Origin: Planctomycetota bacterium
Lineage (GTDB): Bacteria; Planctomycetota; UBA1135; GCA-002748355
Assembly: GCA_002748355.1 (NCBI GenBank)
Contig: PDSF01000030.1
Location: forward strand, 1-64,000
Direction of reading: 5' to 3'
DNA length: 64,000 bases
Shown here: piece after piece, positions 26,039-36,051 of the stretch
Position numbering within the stretch: the first letter of the stretch is position 1
Layout of the letters: each line of letters begins with the position of its first letter
Notes under the pieces: generated by a model
Seen by the model: only the letters and a program-made list of their open reading frames with translations
What the model was told of the DNA's origin: nothing
Database searches by the model: none
Translations under genes and position numbers: made by a program

Positions 26039-28213
26039 ATGAGCAAGTTCCCGAACTTCGACGACATGCCCTACAAGCCCACTGATAGCGCTGTTGATTA
26101 TCAGCAGTGGGAAAAAGCCATGAAGGGCAGGATTGGTGAAGCACCTCAGTGGATGACCAATGAACAGATTGACGTAAAGCCGCTCTACACCAAGGAAGAT
26201 ATAGAGAGCGTAGAGCACATCGGCTTCTCGGCGGGTATCGCGCCGAACCTGCGTGGTCCTTATCCGACCATGTATGTGCAGCGCCCCTGGACCATCCGTC
26301 AGTATGCGGGTTTCTCCACGGCTGAAGAGAGCAATGCTTTCTATCGGCGAAACCTAGCCATGGGTCAAAAGGGCCTGTCAGTGGCCTTCGACCTGGCGAC
26401 GCACCGTGGCTACGACTCGGATCACCCCCGCGTGGAAGGTGATGTAGGTAAGGCTGGCGTTGCGGTTGACTCGATTCTGGATGCCGAGATTCTCTTCTCC
26501 GGCATTCCGCTGAACGCGATGTCCGTCTCGATGACCATGAACGGCGCGGTGCTGCCGGTTCTGGCCTTCTACATCGTGGCTGGCCTCGAGCAAGGCGCCC
26601 GCCTTGATCAACTGGCGGGAACGATTCAGAACGATATCCTCAAGGAGTTCATGGTTCGTAATACCTATATTTACGAACCGAAAGGTTCCATGCGGATCAT
26701 TGGGGATATCTTTGAGTACACCTCACAGAACATGCCCAAGTTCAACAGCATCTCCATCTCCGGCTATCACATGCAGGAAGCCGGGGCCACGGCAGATATC
26801 GAGCTGGGCTACACCATCGCCGACGGCCTGGAATACATCCGCACCGGTATCGCCGCGGGTATTGATATTGACAAGTTCGCCCCGCGCCTGTCCTTCTTCT
26901 GGGCAGAGGGCATGAACTACTTCATGGAAGTCGCCAAGCTGCGCGCTGGGCGTCTTCTCTGGGCGAAGCTCGTCAAGATGTTCGATCCGAAGAACCCCAA
27001 GTCGCTGGCACTGCGCACCCACTCGCAAACCTCTGGCTGGAGTTTGACCGAGCAGGATCCCTTCAACAATGTCGCCAGGACCTGCATCGAGGCCATGGCA
27101 GCCACCCTGGGCCACACGCAGTCCTTGCACACCAATGCCCTGGATGAGGCGATTGCCCTGCCGACCGACTTCTCCGCCCGCATCGCCCGGAATACGCAGA
27201 TTTATCTGCAAGGCGAAACCGGCATCTGCAAGTCCATCGACCCCTGGGGCGGCTCGTACTATGTGGAGTGGCTCACCGACCAACTGCGTCGCAAAGCCTG
27301 GGATCATATTGTTGAGATTGAAAGCCTTGGCGGCATGGCCCACGCGATCGATACCGGCGTCCCCAAGATGCGTATCGAAGAGGCTGCCGCACGTCGTCAG
27401 GCTCGGATCGACTCCCGCGCCGAGCCGATTATCGGCGTGAACAAGTTCAAGCTCGATCACCAAGACCCCATCGACATCCTCGCCATCGATAACACGGCGG
27501 TTCGCGCTTCCCAGATCAAGCGTCTGAAGAAGCTGCGCGAGATGCGCGATGAGACCAAGGTTCAGAGCATCCTCAATGGCCTGACCAAAGCAGCCGAGTC
27601 ACGCGAGAACGGCAACCTGCTGGCCCTGGCTGTCGAAGCCGCCCAAGCCAGAGCAAGCCTGGGCGAGATTTCCGATGCCATCGAAAAGGTCTACCCTCGC
27701 CACAATGCCGTGATCAAGTCGATCTCCGGCGTCTACAGCTCGGAGTATGCTGAAGTGAACGAGATGGAGGCCGTCCAGAAGCAGTGCGATGAGTTTGAAG
27801 AGTCGCAGGGTCGGAGGCCACGTATCCTGATCGCCAAAATTGGTCAGGACGGTCACGATCGTGGCGCCAAGGTGATCGCAACCGCTTACTCCGACCTCGG
27901 TTTCGATGTCGATGTAGGCCCCTTGTTCCAGACTCCTGAAGAAACCGCTGACATGGCCGTTGAGAACGATGTCCATATTGTTGGCTTCAGCTCCTTGGCC
28001 GCGGGTCACAACACCCTGCTGCCGCAGCTGGTCCAGGAGCTGAAGAAGCGCGGCCGTGATGACATCATGGTCGTGATCGGGGGCGTCATTCCCGCCCAGG
28101 ACTACGATCACCTCTACAAGAGCGGTGCTGAGTTCGTCTTTGGCCCTGGGACCGTCATTCCGGTCGCAGCCAAGAAGATGGTCGAACGCCTCAAGGAAAG
28201 ACTCGACCAGTAA
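26039..28213 (+). CDS. mutB: Methylmalonyl-CoA mutase large (alpha) subunit
   Basis: Catalytic, B12-binding subunit of 724 residues. The substrate barrel (~40-560) includes [20 protein letters not shown] and [20 protein letters not shown]. The cobalamin domain (~590-724) has DGHDRG at 604-609 with lower-axial His606, then [12 protein letters not shown] and GGVIPAQDY. All canonical features of an active alpha chain are present. It is tightly packed with mutA (2 bp) and meaB (1 bp), giving an operon that encodes the enzyme and its repair chaperone. Codon choice includes more T-ending codons than neighbouring loci by eye, consistent with transfer. Confidence 0.97.
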   Translation: MSKFPNFDDMPYKPTDSAVDYQQWEKAMKGRIGEAPQWMTNEQIDVKPLYTKEDIESVEHIGFSAGIAPNLRGPYPTMYVQRPWTIRQYAGFSTAEESNAFYRRNLAMGQKGLSVAFDLATHRGYDSDHPRVEGDVGKAGVAVDSILDAEILFSGIPLNAMSVSMTMNGAVLPVLAFYIVAGLEQGARLDQLAGTIQNDILKEFMVRNTYIYEPKGSMRIIGDIFEYTSQNMPKFNSISISGYHMQEAGATADIELGYTIADGLEYIRTGIAAGIDIDKFAPRLSFFWAEGMNYFMEVAKLRAGRLLWAKLVKMFDPKNPKSLALRTHSQTSGWSLTEQDPFNNVARTCIEAMAATLGHTQSLHTNALDEAIALPTDFSARIARNTQIYLQGETGICKSIDPWGGSYYVEWLTDQLRRKAWDHIVEIESLGGMAHAIDTGVPKMRIEEAAARRQARIDSRAEPIIGVNKFKLDHQDPIDILAIDNTAVRASQIKRLKKLREMRDETKVQSILNGLTKAAESRENGNLLALAVEAAQARASLGEISDAIEKVYPRHNAVIKSISGVYSSEYAEVNEMEAVQKQCDEFEESQGRRPRILIAKIGQDGHDRGAKVIATAYSDLGFDVDVGPLFQTPEETADMAVENDVHIVGFSSLAAGHNTLLPQLVQELKKRGRDDIMVVIGGVIPAQDYDHLYKSGAEFVFGPGTVIPVAAKKMVERLKERLDQ

Positions 28214-28214
28214 C

Positions 28215-29366
28215 ATGACCGACAAGATCAATAGACCCGAATGGGTGCCCGAGGACGCAGATAGCAAAGACGGCTTTACCTCAAATGTCATGCCCGGCAT
28301 CACGAGCCGCCATGACGGTACCTCCGACGATGCTGACCCGGCGACGGTAAGTCGCAGGACCTATAAGAGGCCTGCCGCACTTTCTATTGATGATTGTGTT
28401 CAGGGAGTTCTGGACGGTGACCGCACGGTCATCGCCAGAGCCATCACCCTGGTCGAAAGTAATGCTGAAAAGCATCAGGAGCGGGCGCAGGAGATGCTGA
28501 CCCGCCTCCTGCCCCACGCGGGCAATTCGATCCGCATCGGCATCACCGGAGTCCCTGGTGCCGGTAAGAGCTCGCTGATCGAGACCCTTGGCACGACGCT
28601 CTGTGATCGTGGTGAAAAAATCGCAGTGCTGGCAGTCGACCCCAGCAGCAGCGTCACTGGTGGAAGCATACTCGGCGACAAAACACGCATGGAGAAGCTC
28701 TCACGCAACAAGAACGCCTTCATTCGCCCGTCCCCCTCAGGCGGTGCCCTTGGAGGTGTGGCGCGTAAGAGTCGCGAAACCATGGTGGTCTGTGAAGCCG
28801 CTGGCTACGACACGATTCTGGTCGAAACCGTGGGCGTCGGACAAAGCGAGATCACCGTCCGCTCCATGGTCGACATGTTTATTCTGGTCCAAATCGCCGG
28901 GGCCGGCGACGAGCTTCAGGGCATCAAAAAGGGTGTCATGGAGCGATCAGATATGATTGTCGTCAACAAGGCGGATGGCGATAACAAGACGCGCGCGCAA
29001 ACCACTCGCGCCGAATACGCCAAGATCCTGCACTATCTCCAGCCCTCCACCGAAGGTTGGGAGTCCAAAGCTCTAGCATGCTCCGCCGTAACAGGGGAAG
29101 GTTTGGATGATTTGTGGGAAACCATCAAGGTTTTCGAAACAAACACCCGAGACTCAGGCGTCTTCACGAAGCGGCGGCAACAACAAAACATTGAGTGGGT
29201 GAACAGCCTGGTACAGGAATACCTGAACCGTAATTTTTACAACAACCCTGCGGTCAGAGAACAACGGCCAGTGCTGGAGCACCTTGTCACAACTGGTCAG
29301 ATTTCACCGACCAAGGCCGCTATGGATCTGTTCAAGATCTTCGAAGGCCGTTCGACCGGCCTGTAA
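28215..29366 (+). CDS. meaB: MeaB-type G-protein chaperone of methylmalonyl-CoA mutase
   Basis: A GTPase that gates cofactor loading and protects or reactivates methylmalonyl-CoA mutase. From the ATG at 28215, one base after the mutB stop, it encodes 383 residues. P-loop GVPGAGKS lies at 112-119, followed by DPSSSVTGGSILGDKTRM, then ETVGVGQSE and NKADGDN (base recognition). The first ~55 residues, rich in Asp, Ser and Thr, are an extension beyond the usual MeaB/ArgK start and look disordered. The ArgK name sometimes applied to this family is historical. The function follows from operon position and motifs. Confidence 0.95.
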   Translation: MTDKINRPEWVPEDADSKDGFTSNVMPGITSRHDGTSDDADPATVSRRTYKRPAALSIDDCVQGVLDGDRTVIARAITLVESNAEKHQERAQEMLTRLLPHAGNSIRIGITGVPGAGKSSLIETLGTTLCDRGEKIAVLAVDPSSSVTGGSILGDKTRMEKLSRNKNAFIRPSPSGGALGGVARKSRETMVVCEAAGYDTILVETVGVGQSEITVRSMVDMFILVQIAGAGDELQGIKKGVMERSDMIVVNKADGDNKTRAQTTRAEYAKILHYLQPSTEGWESKALACSAVTGEGLDDLWETIKVFETNTRDSGVFTKRRQQQNIEWVNSLVQEYLNRNFYNNPAVREQRPVLEHLVTTGQISPTKAAMDLFKIFEGRSTGL

Positions 29367-29463
29367 GCGCAAGCATCTCTGATGCTGAGAGCAGCCGGCG
29401 AGAGGCACGAGACTACGAGGCTGAGTATTACAAGCGCAGCCTCCACCAGCAGCAGCACGCTCA

Positions 29464-31656
29464 ATGAAGGCCATCTCCCGACTACTGATCGCGACCCTGG
29501 GGGCTTTTCCTGTGCCCGCACAAGGTTTGAGCCCTGCGGAAGCCGAGGAATTCCGAGAGACCAAGCCAGGCCAGACCATCACCTTCGAGGCTGACGACAG
29601 CCTGAATCTGCGGGTAGCCAAGACATGCAAGTGCTTGCCTAGCAAAAGGCAAATGAGCTACCAGCACTTGGAGTACACCTGCTTTATCCACTTCGGGCCC
29701 AACACCTTTACCGGAGTGGAATGGGGAAAAGGCAAGGAGGACCCCAAGGTTTTTGCCCCTCTTCAGGTTGATACCGACCAGTGGTGCAGGGTTGCCAAGG
29801 CTGCCGGTATGCGACTGATCTTGATAACGGTGAAACACCACGATGGCTATTGCACTTGGCAGACCCGTTACAACGACGCTTTTTCTGTCAAGCAATCGTC
29901 ATGGAAAGGCGGCCGCGGCGATGTCTTGCGGCAGCTCTCCGGCTCGTGCAAAAAATTTGGCCTCAAACTCGGAGTCTACTTGTCTCCGGCGGATCTGTAC
30001 CAGATCGAGAGCAAGGATGGCCTGTACGGGAACCGGAGCACATACCAGGACTCTGTCATCCCCACCGACCCTGCCTCCTTCCGGAGTAACCCTCTCAAGG
30101 GCCGCAGGCCGCCTAAAGGCAAGCCCAGCTTCAAGTTCCGGGTGGATGACTACAATCGCTATGTGCTCAACCAGCTCTATGAACTGCTCACCGAGTACGG
30201 CGAGATTCATCAGGTTTGGTTTGATGGCGCACACCCGAAGCGCAAGGGGGGCCAGCGCTATACCCGCGAGTTCTGGGTAGAAATGATCCATACCCTGGCA
30301 CCTGGCGCCTGCATTTCGGTAAAGGGCCCCGATGTCAGGTGGTGTGGTAACGAGTTCGGCCATACTCGTCAAAGTGAGTGGTCGCCGGTGGCCATTACCA
30401 AGCCCTACAAAGACTGGGACTGGGGCGACGCTTGCGACCAGGACCTTGGCTCCCGTGCCAAACTCAAGAACGCTCGATTTGTCCATTGGTGGCCAAGCGA
30501 AGTCAACACATCCATCCGGCACGGATGGTTTTGGCGGGATAAAAAACAGCAGGTGAAGTCTGCTGAAACCATTTACGATAACTACGAACGAGCCGTAGGA
30601 GGCAACAGTGTATTCCTCCTCAACGTGCCGCCAAACCGCGACGGCACGTTTGCTCCTCGCGATGTCGCAGCCTTGCTTGCAGCAGGAAAACGAATCAAGG
30701 CCACCTACGGCAGCACTGCGGCAACGCTGAGCCGAGAGCCCTCTGGTGCCCACCTCCTTGATAAGCCTGCCACGATCAACCGCGTCATGCTCATGGAGCC
30801 GATCCAGACCGAGGGACAGCGGGTCGAAGCCCATGCTGTGGATGCGTGGGTTCATGGGACATGGAAGGAAATCGCGAGAGCAACCACGATTGGCTACAAG
30901 CGGATCCTCCGGTTCCCTGCAGTAAAGACGGATAGGATCCGCGTCAGGATCCTGCAGCAACGTCTCAAGGCCAAGCTCTCCCACGTTTCAGTCCATTTCT
31001 ATCAGGCTCCTTTACAAACACCGAGTATCCATCGCGACCGAATTGGACTCGTGACGATTAGAGGCAATGGGGAACTCCGCTACACCCTGGACGGCAGCCA
31101 GCCCAAGGCGACATCGCTCCGGTACACGGCTCCGATTTCCCTTCCAAGGGGAGGGGAGATCAAGGCTCTGGCCATAAGGGGCGAGGAAGAGAGCGAGACG
31201 AGTATTGCTCGCTACGACCTGTGCAAGAAGAACTGGAAAATCCACCAGGTCAGCAGTGAAAACCCTGCAAGTGGCGAATCGGCGGAGAAGGCGATCGATG
31301 CTAAGCCCGAGACTCACTGGCACTCAAAGTGGAGCGGGGGGACCCAAGCCTTACCACACAGCCTTACGATTGACTTCGGTGAGCAATACAGCCTTAAGGG
31401 ATTCTCCTACCTGCCAAGACAGGGCTCACTTGGAGGAGTGGTTGACCGATACAAGGTCGAGTTGAGTAGCGATGGCAAGCTGTGGACTACGGCATCTATG
31501 GGTCGCTTTGATAACATCAAGAACGACCCCAGGCGGCGCGAGATCCGCTTTTCTACAACCTACCCACAGATCAGATACCTTCGCTTTACCAGCCTGCACT
31601 CTGTTGAGAACAAAGCTCATAGCTCGGCAGCGGAGATAGGCGTCCTTACCCGTTGA
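29464..31656 (+). CDS. Secreted alpha-L-fucosidase (GH29) with C-terminal binding domains
   Basis: 730 residues with a signal peptide (MKAISRLLIATLGAFPVPAQ). The GH29 catalytic domain (~50-420) shows FIHFGPNTFTGVEWG, VKHHDGYCTW and VWFDGAHP, whose Asp (~253) is the expected nucleophile. A chitobiase/hexosaminidase C-terminal-like segment follows (~530-575; GELRYTLDGSQPKATSLRY). The end (~590-730) is a discoidin/F5-8 type C domain (AEKAIDAKPETHWHS; HSLTIDFGEQYSLKGFSYLP), normally carbohydrate-binding. It probably removes fucose from marine or mucin-like glycans outside the cell. No neighbouring sulfatase or transporter was seen, so the substrate cannot be narrowed. Confidence 0.92.
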   Translation: MKAISRLLIATLGAFPVPAQGLSPAEAEEFRETKPGQTITFEADDSLNLRVAKTCKCLPSKRQMSYQHLEYTCFIHFGPNTFTGVEWGKGKEDPKVFAPLQVDTDQWCRVAKAAGMRLILITVKHHDGYCTWQTRYNDAFSVKQSSWKGGRGDVLRQLSGSCKKFGLKLGVYLSPADLYQIESKDGLYGNRSTYQDSVIPTDPASFRSNPLKGRRPPKGKPSFKFRVDDYNRYVLNQLYELLTEYGEIHQVWFDGAHPKRKGGQRYTREFWVEMIHTLAPGACISVKGPDVRWCGNEFGHTRQSEWSPVAITKPYKDWDWGDACDQDLGSRAKLKNARFVHWWPSEVNTSIRHGWFWRDKKQQVKSAETIYDNYERAVGGNSVFLLNVPPNRDGTFAPRDVAALLAAGKRIKATYGSTAATLSREPSGAHLLDKPATINRVMLMEPIQTEGQRVEAHAVDAWVHGTWKEIARATTIGYKRILRFPAVKTDRIRVRILQQRLKAKLSHVSVHFYQAPLQTPSIHRDRIGLVTIRGNGELRYTLDGSQPKATSLRYTAPISLPRGGEIKALAIRGEEESETSIARYDLCKKNWKIHQVSSENPASGESAEKAIDAKPETHWHSKWSGGTQALPHSLTIDFGEQYSLKGFSYLPRQGSLGGVVDRYKVELSSDGKLWTTASMGRFDNIKNDPRRREIRFSTTYPQIRYLRFTSLHSVENKAHSSAAEIGVLTR

Positions 31657-31659
31657 CCC

Positions 31660-31754
31660 AGCTTCGTCTGCTCTAGCCTCGCCTGCTCTAGCTTCGTCTG
31701 CTCTAGCTTCGTCTGCTCTAGCTTCGTCTGCCCTAGCTTCGTCTGCCCTAGCTT
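31660..31754. repeat. 15-bp tandem repeat, six copies
   Basis: Unit AGCTTCGTCTGCTCT. Copies start at 31660, 31675, 31690, 31705, 31720 and 31735, plus 5 bp of a seventh. Copy two carries two C substitutions, and copies five and six end in GCCCT. It lies between the convergent fucosidase and aacS genes and runs into the aacS stop codon (31748-31750). Confidence 0.95.
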
Positions 31755-33709
31755 AAGGTCGGGCGCAAACGCACGAAGGCTTCCAAGGCCTCGGGGTTCG
31801 CCATGGCCTCGGTGCTAGGCACCTTATGGCCATGGATCACGTCACGCACCGCCAGCTCCACGATCTTGCCGCTGATGGTACGCGGCACGGCGGGCACTTG
31901 CCGGATGATGGCCGGCACATGACGCGGCGAGGCTTCCTGACGCAGAGAGCGGCGCAGGCGATCTTCCAGACCTGGGTCCAACTCCAAGCCCTCGCGTAGC
32001 ACCACGAAGAGCAAGACTCGCAGCTCACCCTCGTGCTCCTGCCCCACAACCACGCTCTCGAGGACCTCGTCAAAACGGTCCACGATGCGGTACAGCTCGG
32101 CGGTGCCAATGCGTACGCCACCCGGGTTGAGCACCGTGTCGCTGCGGCCATGAATCACCATGCTGCCATCCAATCCCAGCTCGGCAAAATCGCCATGGCA
32201 CCAGATACCCGGAAAGCGAGTGAAATAGGCATTCCGATAACGCTCGCCATCGGGATCATTCCAAAAACCGGTGGGCATGCTCGGGAAAGGCGCCGCGCAA
32301 ACCAGTTCTCCCTTAGCCTCCCGCAGCGGCTTCCCCTCCGCGTCGAAGACATCGACCTTCATGCCCAAGCCACGGCACTGCAAGCGGCCGCGCCGCACCG
32401 GCAAAACCGGATTCCCCAGGACAAAGCAGGAGATAATGTCTGTGCCGCCAGAAATGGAACTGAGCTGCAAATCCGCTGCGATATCCCGATAGACGTAGTC
32501 AAAGCTCTCCGGAGCCAGCGGGGAGCCGGTGGAGAACAGACAGCGCAGCTCATCTAGGTCGTGGGTTTCCCGGGGACGCAAACCCTCCTTGGCGCACATC
32601 TCCAGGTATTTGGCGCTGGTTCCAAAGTGGGTGCAGCGTTCTGCTGCCGCGTAATCCCAGAGCTGCTGGGCAGGCTTGAGCGGATGCCCGTCATAGAGCA
32701 GGAGCGTGGCCCCCACGGCCAGACCGCTGACCAGCCAGTTCCACATCATCCAGCCACAGGTGGTGAAGTAAAAAAGGCGGTCCCCCGGGCGCAGATCCCC
32801 GTGCAGGCGGTGTTCCTTGAGATGCTGTAACAAGGTGCCCCCGGCCGAGTGCACCATGCACTTGGGCAACCCGGTGGTCCCTGAGGAGAACATAATGAAC
32901 AGAGGATGCGCGAAGGGCAGGCGCTGGTACGTGGGCCTCGCCCCGGCATGGGGCGATATAAAATCATCCCAGCTCATCATGCCAGCGGGCAGTTCCAGAG
33001 AATCGCCAGCGACAAAGGGGACCACCACGGTCTGCTTTAGAGCCGGCAGGCTCTCGGCCACCAGAGTGGCGGTCTCCAGGCTGTCATGGGCCTTTCCTCC
33101 GTAGAAATAACCATCGGCACAGACCAGCACCGTGGGCTCGATCTGCTGGAAACGATCCAACACGCCCTGCACACCAAAGTCCGGCGAGCAGCTGGACCAC
33201 ACCGCCCCCAGGCTGGCGGCCCCCAGCATGGCCACCACCGTTTCCGGCAGGTTAGGCAGGAAGCCTGCCACCCGGTCGCCCGGCTGCACCCCCGCGCCCT
33301 GCAGGGCCGCAGCAAAGGCCGCCGCCCGGGCGCGCAAATCACCAAAGGAAAGCCGATCCCTCGGGCCGCTTTCACCCTGGAAGACAATGGCCGGGGCCCC
33401 GTCCTCAGGACCGCTCAGCAGGTTTTCCGCGTAGTTAAGGCGCGCCGCCGGAAACCAGCAAGCGCCGGGCATCCGCTCGCCATGCTCCAGGATGGGCGAA
33501 CCCGGCCCATCCCCGATCACATCGCAAAAACGCCAAAGCTCTTCCCAGAAAGCCTCAGGCTCACTCACCGACCAGTCATAAAGCTCAGCATAATCGGCAA
33601 GCTCCCGGGCCTGCCTCTGCTTTACCTGCCGGCGAAAAGCCGTCAGAGCCGCGGCTTCGATCCGCGCCTCACTCGGCTGCCAAACCAGGTCTTCCAGCTG
33701 AGAACTCAC
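31748..33709 (-). CDS. aacS: Acetoacetyl-CoA synthetase (acetoacetate-CoA ligase)
   Basis: A 653-residue adenylate-forming enzyme that activates acetoacetate with ATP and CoA. The N-terminal [18 protein letters not shown] and [16 protein letters not shown] are typical of AacS rather than acetyl-CoA synthetase. The ATP motif [14 protein letters not shown] lies near ~275, and the C-lobe hinge [18 protein letters not shown] near ~535. The start is GTG at 33709, overlapping the fahA stop by 4 bp (GTGA). It is the last gene of the tyrosine operon. Fumarylacetoacetase releases acetoacetate and AacS converts it to acetoacetyl-CoA, which a thiolase elsewhere can split. Confidence 0.95.
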   Translation of the reverse strand: MSSQLEDLVWQPSEARIEAAALTAFRRQVKQRQARELADYAELYDWSVSEPEAFWEELWRFCDVIGDGPGSPILEHGERMPGACWFPAARLNYAENLLSGPEDGAPAIVFQGESGPRDRLSFGDLRARAAAFAAALQGAGVQPGDRVAGFLPNLPETVVAMLGAASLGAVWSSCSPDFGVQGVLDRFQQIEPTVLVCADGYFYGGKAHDSLETATLVAESLPALKQTVVVPFVAGDSLELPAGMMSWDDFISPHAGARPTYQRLPFAHPLFIMFSSGTTGLPKCMVHSAGGTLLQHLKEHRLHGDLRPGDRLFYFTTCGWMMWNWLVSGLAVGATLLLYDGHPLKPAQQLWDYAAAERCTHFGTSAKYLEMCAKEGLRPRETHDLDELRCLFSTGSPLAPESFDYVYRDIAADLQLSSISGGTDIISCFVLGNPVLPVRRGRLQCRGLGMKVDVFDAEGKPLREAKGELVCAAPFPSMPTGFWNDPDGERYRNAYFTRFPGIWCHGDFAELGLDGSMVIHGRSDTVLNPGGVRIGTAELYRIVDRFDEVLESVVVGQEHEGELRVLLFVVLREGLELDPGLEDRLRRSLRQEASPRHVPAIIRQVPAVPRTISGKIVELAVRDVIHGHKVPSTEAMANPEALEAFVRLRPTLS

Positions 33710-35004
33710 GCTAGATCCCGGGCAGGAAGAATCTTGTTCGCCACCTCACCGAAGCCCACGCGATACCCCTCGCCCTGGCACCAGCCGCTCATGGTGACGG
33801 TGTCGCCATCCTTCAAGAACTTGCGCTCCTCGCCGCCGGGCAGAGTCACCGATTCCTTACCGGCCCAGGAAATCTCAAGCATGCTGCCAAAGCTGCCCTT
33901 ATCCGGGCCGCTAATGGTGCCGCTAGCCAGCATGTCGCCGCCTCGCATGTTGCAACCGGTAATGCTGTGATGCGCCAGCTGCTGGGCCATGGTCCAGTAC
34001 AGGTATTTGAAGTTGCTGGTGCAAACGCACAGGCCTTCGCTCTGCCCCTCTGCCCGCACATCTACGGTCAGGGTGATGTCGAAGGTATCCCGCGCCTTCT
34101 CCTGCAAATAAGGCAAGGGCGTGGGATCCTGGACCGGTGCCGCCACCCGGAAAGGCGCCAGGGCCTCCATCGTCACCACCCAGGGCGAGATATGGGTCGC
34201 GAAGTTCTTGGCGTTGAAGGGTCCCAGCGGCTGATATTCCCACTTCTGGATATCGCGGGCGCTCCAATCGTTGACCAGCACCAGACCGAAGATGTACTCC
34301 TCGGCCTCATCCACCGGAATCGGCTCACCCTGGCGACTGTCCCGCCCAACGAAAAAGCCCATCTCCAGCTCGAAGTCCATCAGGCGGCAGGGGCCGAAGA
34401 CCGGCGCCTCCGCGTCCCCGGGCAGGGTCTGGCCCTGGGGACGGACCACGGGCTCGCCACTGATGCCGATGCTGCTGGCCCGGCCATGGTAGCCCACCGG
34501 CAGCTGGGTCCAGTTGGGCATCAGGGCGTTATCCTTGCCCCGGAACATAATCCCCACGTTGGTGGCATGCTCGCGGCTGGAATAAAAGTCTGTGTAGTCG
34601 CCGATGGCCACCGGCAAATGCATGCACACCGAGTCGGCGGGCAAGAGGACCCGCTGCCGCAAAGCCTCATCATCGCGCAGGGTCGCCTCGTCTTCACGCA
34701 GCAGGCCACTCAGCAGTAAGCGCAGGGCCCGGCGCTGCTCCGCCGGCAGCTCCATGAGAGGATTCAGCACCTTATGGCCCAAGATTCCCGCCGGCAGCTT
34801 GGCGCTATCCAGCAGCCCAGCATCCTGCAGGGCGGCCAGGTCCAGCACATCATCGCCGATGCGGGTTCCCACCCGGGGAGCATCCTCCGCCGTCGGCGAG
34901 AAAATGCCGAAGGGCAGGTTCTGGATGGGGAAGTGTGAATCCGAATCGACTGCGATAAAGGACTTCAGCTTCGGATCGGTCGTGGGGTCCTGGCTATAAG
35001 CCAT
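33706..35004 (-). CDS. fahA: Fumarylacetoacetase
   Basis: Hydrolyses fumarylacetoacetate to fumarate and acetoacetate, the last step of the homogentisate pathway. From ATG 35004 it encodes 432 residues. AAGGA lies 9 nt upstream; the ATG at 35013 is only three codons earlier but sits directly on that signal. The SH3-like N-domain is followed by the mixed-beta FAH core: GDYTDFYSSREHATNVG (~120-136), DFELEMGFFVGRD (metal-binding acidic residues) and VNDWSARDIQKWEYQPLGPF. The length is that of eukaryotic-type FAH, not the short FAH-like hydrolases. It is coupled to aacS by overlapping start and stop codons. Confidence 0.96.
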   Translation of the reverse strand: MAYSQDPTTDPKLKSFIAVDSDSHFPIQNLPFGIFSPTAEDAPRVGTRIGDDVLDLAALQDAGLLDSAKLPAGILGHKVLNPLMELPAEQRRALRLLLSGLLREDEATLRDDEALRQRVLLPADSVCMHLPVAIGDYTDFYSSREHATNVGIMFRGKDNALMPNWTQLPVGYHGRASSIGISGEPVVRPQGQTLPGDAEAPVFGPCRLMDFELEMGFFVGRDSRQGEPIPVDEAEEYIFGLVLVNDWSARDIQKWEYQPLGPFNAKNFATHISPWVVTMEALAPFRVAAPVQDPTPLPYLQEKARDTFDITLTVDVRAEGQSEGLCVCTSNFKYLYWTMAQQLAHHSITGCNMRGGDMLASGTISGPDKGSFGSMLEISWAGKESVTLPGGEERKFLKDGDTVTMSGWCQGEGYRVGFGEVANKILPARDLA

Positions 35005-35076
35005 GGGAGACATTCCTTTTCGTCAAGGCAATGAGTAATTCGGCCCAGAGCTAAGCTCCAGATCCGATCATCCGGG

Positions 35077-36051
35077 TCAGGCTAAGTGCCCAAGTTTCTG
35101 AAGATCTTCTCGAGGCTCGGCGAAGGAACAGCTGCCGAAGCCAGAGAGGAGATCACGGCGCAAACGCTGCACATCAGCAGTCGTCACGCTCTCGCCGCGC
35201 CAGGAAAACTCCCCGGCACTGAATCGAAAAGCAGAGGGGTCCGTCTCGGCCACCACCGGAACCAGACGCTCGGCGTCCCAGCCCCGGCTGTGCGCCAGCA
35301 AAGCGGCCCCAAATACATTGAAAAAACCGTGCATCATCACCGCAGGTTTCGTCGCCTGAAAGCGCAGCGGATGATGCAGTCCTGCCGTGCCCTTAAAAGG
35401 TAAGCCGCGGTCACGCGCCCCCGCAAGAATGCGCGCCACCCGCTCCACGCTGGGGAAGGCCTCAGGAGTGACGCCACCACAGCGCAGCTTCAGCCCCAGA
35501 CGCCCGCCGGCAACCGAATCCGCAGCCAGCTCCTTCGCGGCATCACGCAAGCCATCCAGCAGCGCTGCCTCCGCCTCCGGCGGCGCCGTGGGAGGAATTT
35601 CCCAATACTGCTCACGGCCGCTAAGGCCTACAGAATCCAGCCCAGCGCCGACTCGCGTCACAAAAACCGCGACCTCCGCAGGGTCCAGGTCTGCGGGTAG
35701 GGGGATCTCGAAGACCTCCACCGCCACTGCTCCGGCCTGGTCTTGCTCGAAGGCCATCACCCGCCCGGCAAGATCCGGCAAGCTGGCCAGAGTCTTCTCC
35801 GGATCCTGCCGATCCCCCAGCAATACCGAAAGACGCCAGGGCTGCGCAGCGCGGACGAAGCCCGCAGCGGCGGCTTCAAACTCATCCAGCCGTCCCGCCG
35901 GCACAATGAAGCGGCCCAGCATCCAAGACGCGTTCTCATCCAGGTGACGAGCATACTGATCCACGGCCGCTGGCATCGTTAGCTTGGCGGGAGGAAACAG
36001 TCCGGCGTAATCCACCAGTCCAGTCATGAAGGCTTGCAGTGCGGCGCTCAA
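35077..36051 (-). CDS. Unknown protein of the homogentisate operon (orf324)
   Basis: I cannot name this 324-residue soluble protein. It has no signal peptide. Distinct stretches are VDYAGLFPPAKLTMPAAV near the start, WMLGRFIVPAGRLDEF, KLRCGGVTPEAFPSVERVAR and FKGTAGLHHPLRFQ (~235-248). The last has two adjacent His residues and resembles a catalytic or ligand-binding loop. The alternating beta-alpha pattern from ~65 on suggests a barrel-like fold (inference). Its ATG overlaps the hmgA stop (ATGA, 36048-36051), and fahA follows after 72 bp. It therefore sits exactly between the enzymes that make and consume maleyl/fumarylacetoacetate, where maleylacetoacetate isomerase is normally found. No GST-fold isomerase is in the cluster. 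Confidence 0.8.
   Translation of the reverse strand: MSAALQAFMTGLVDYAGLFPPAKLTMPAAVDQYARHLDENASWMLGRFIVPAGRLDEFEAAAAGFVRAAQPWRLSVLLGDRQDPEKTLASLPDLAGRVMAFEQDQAGAVAVEVFEIPLPADLDPAEVAVFVTRVGAGLDSVGLSGREQYWEIPPTAPPEAEAALLDGLRDAAKELAADSVAGGRLGLKLRCGGVTPEAFPSVERVARILAGARDRGLPFKGTAGLHHPLRFQATKPAVMMHGFFNVFGAALLAHSRGWDAERLVPVVAETDPSAFRFSAGEFSWRGESVTTADVQRLRRDLLSGFGSCSFAEPREDLQKLGHLA

Noticed and set aside
31660..31754. CRISPR-like appearance of the tandem repeat
   Set aside because: The units are contiguous with no spacers and there are no cas genes, so this is a simple tandem array. The same applies to 50634-50701 and 56722-56775.
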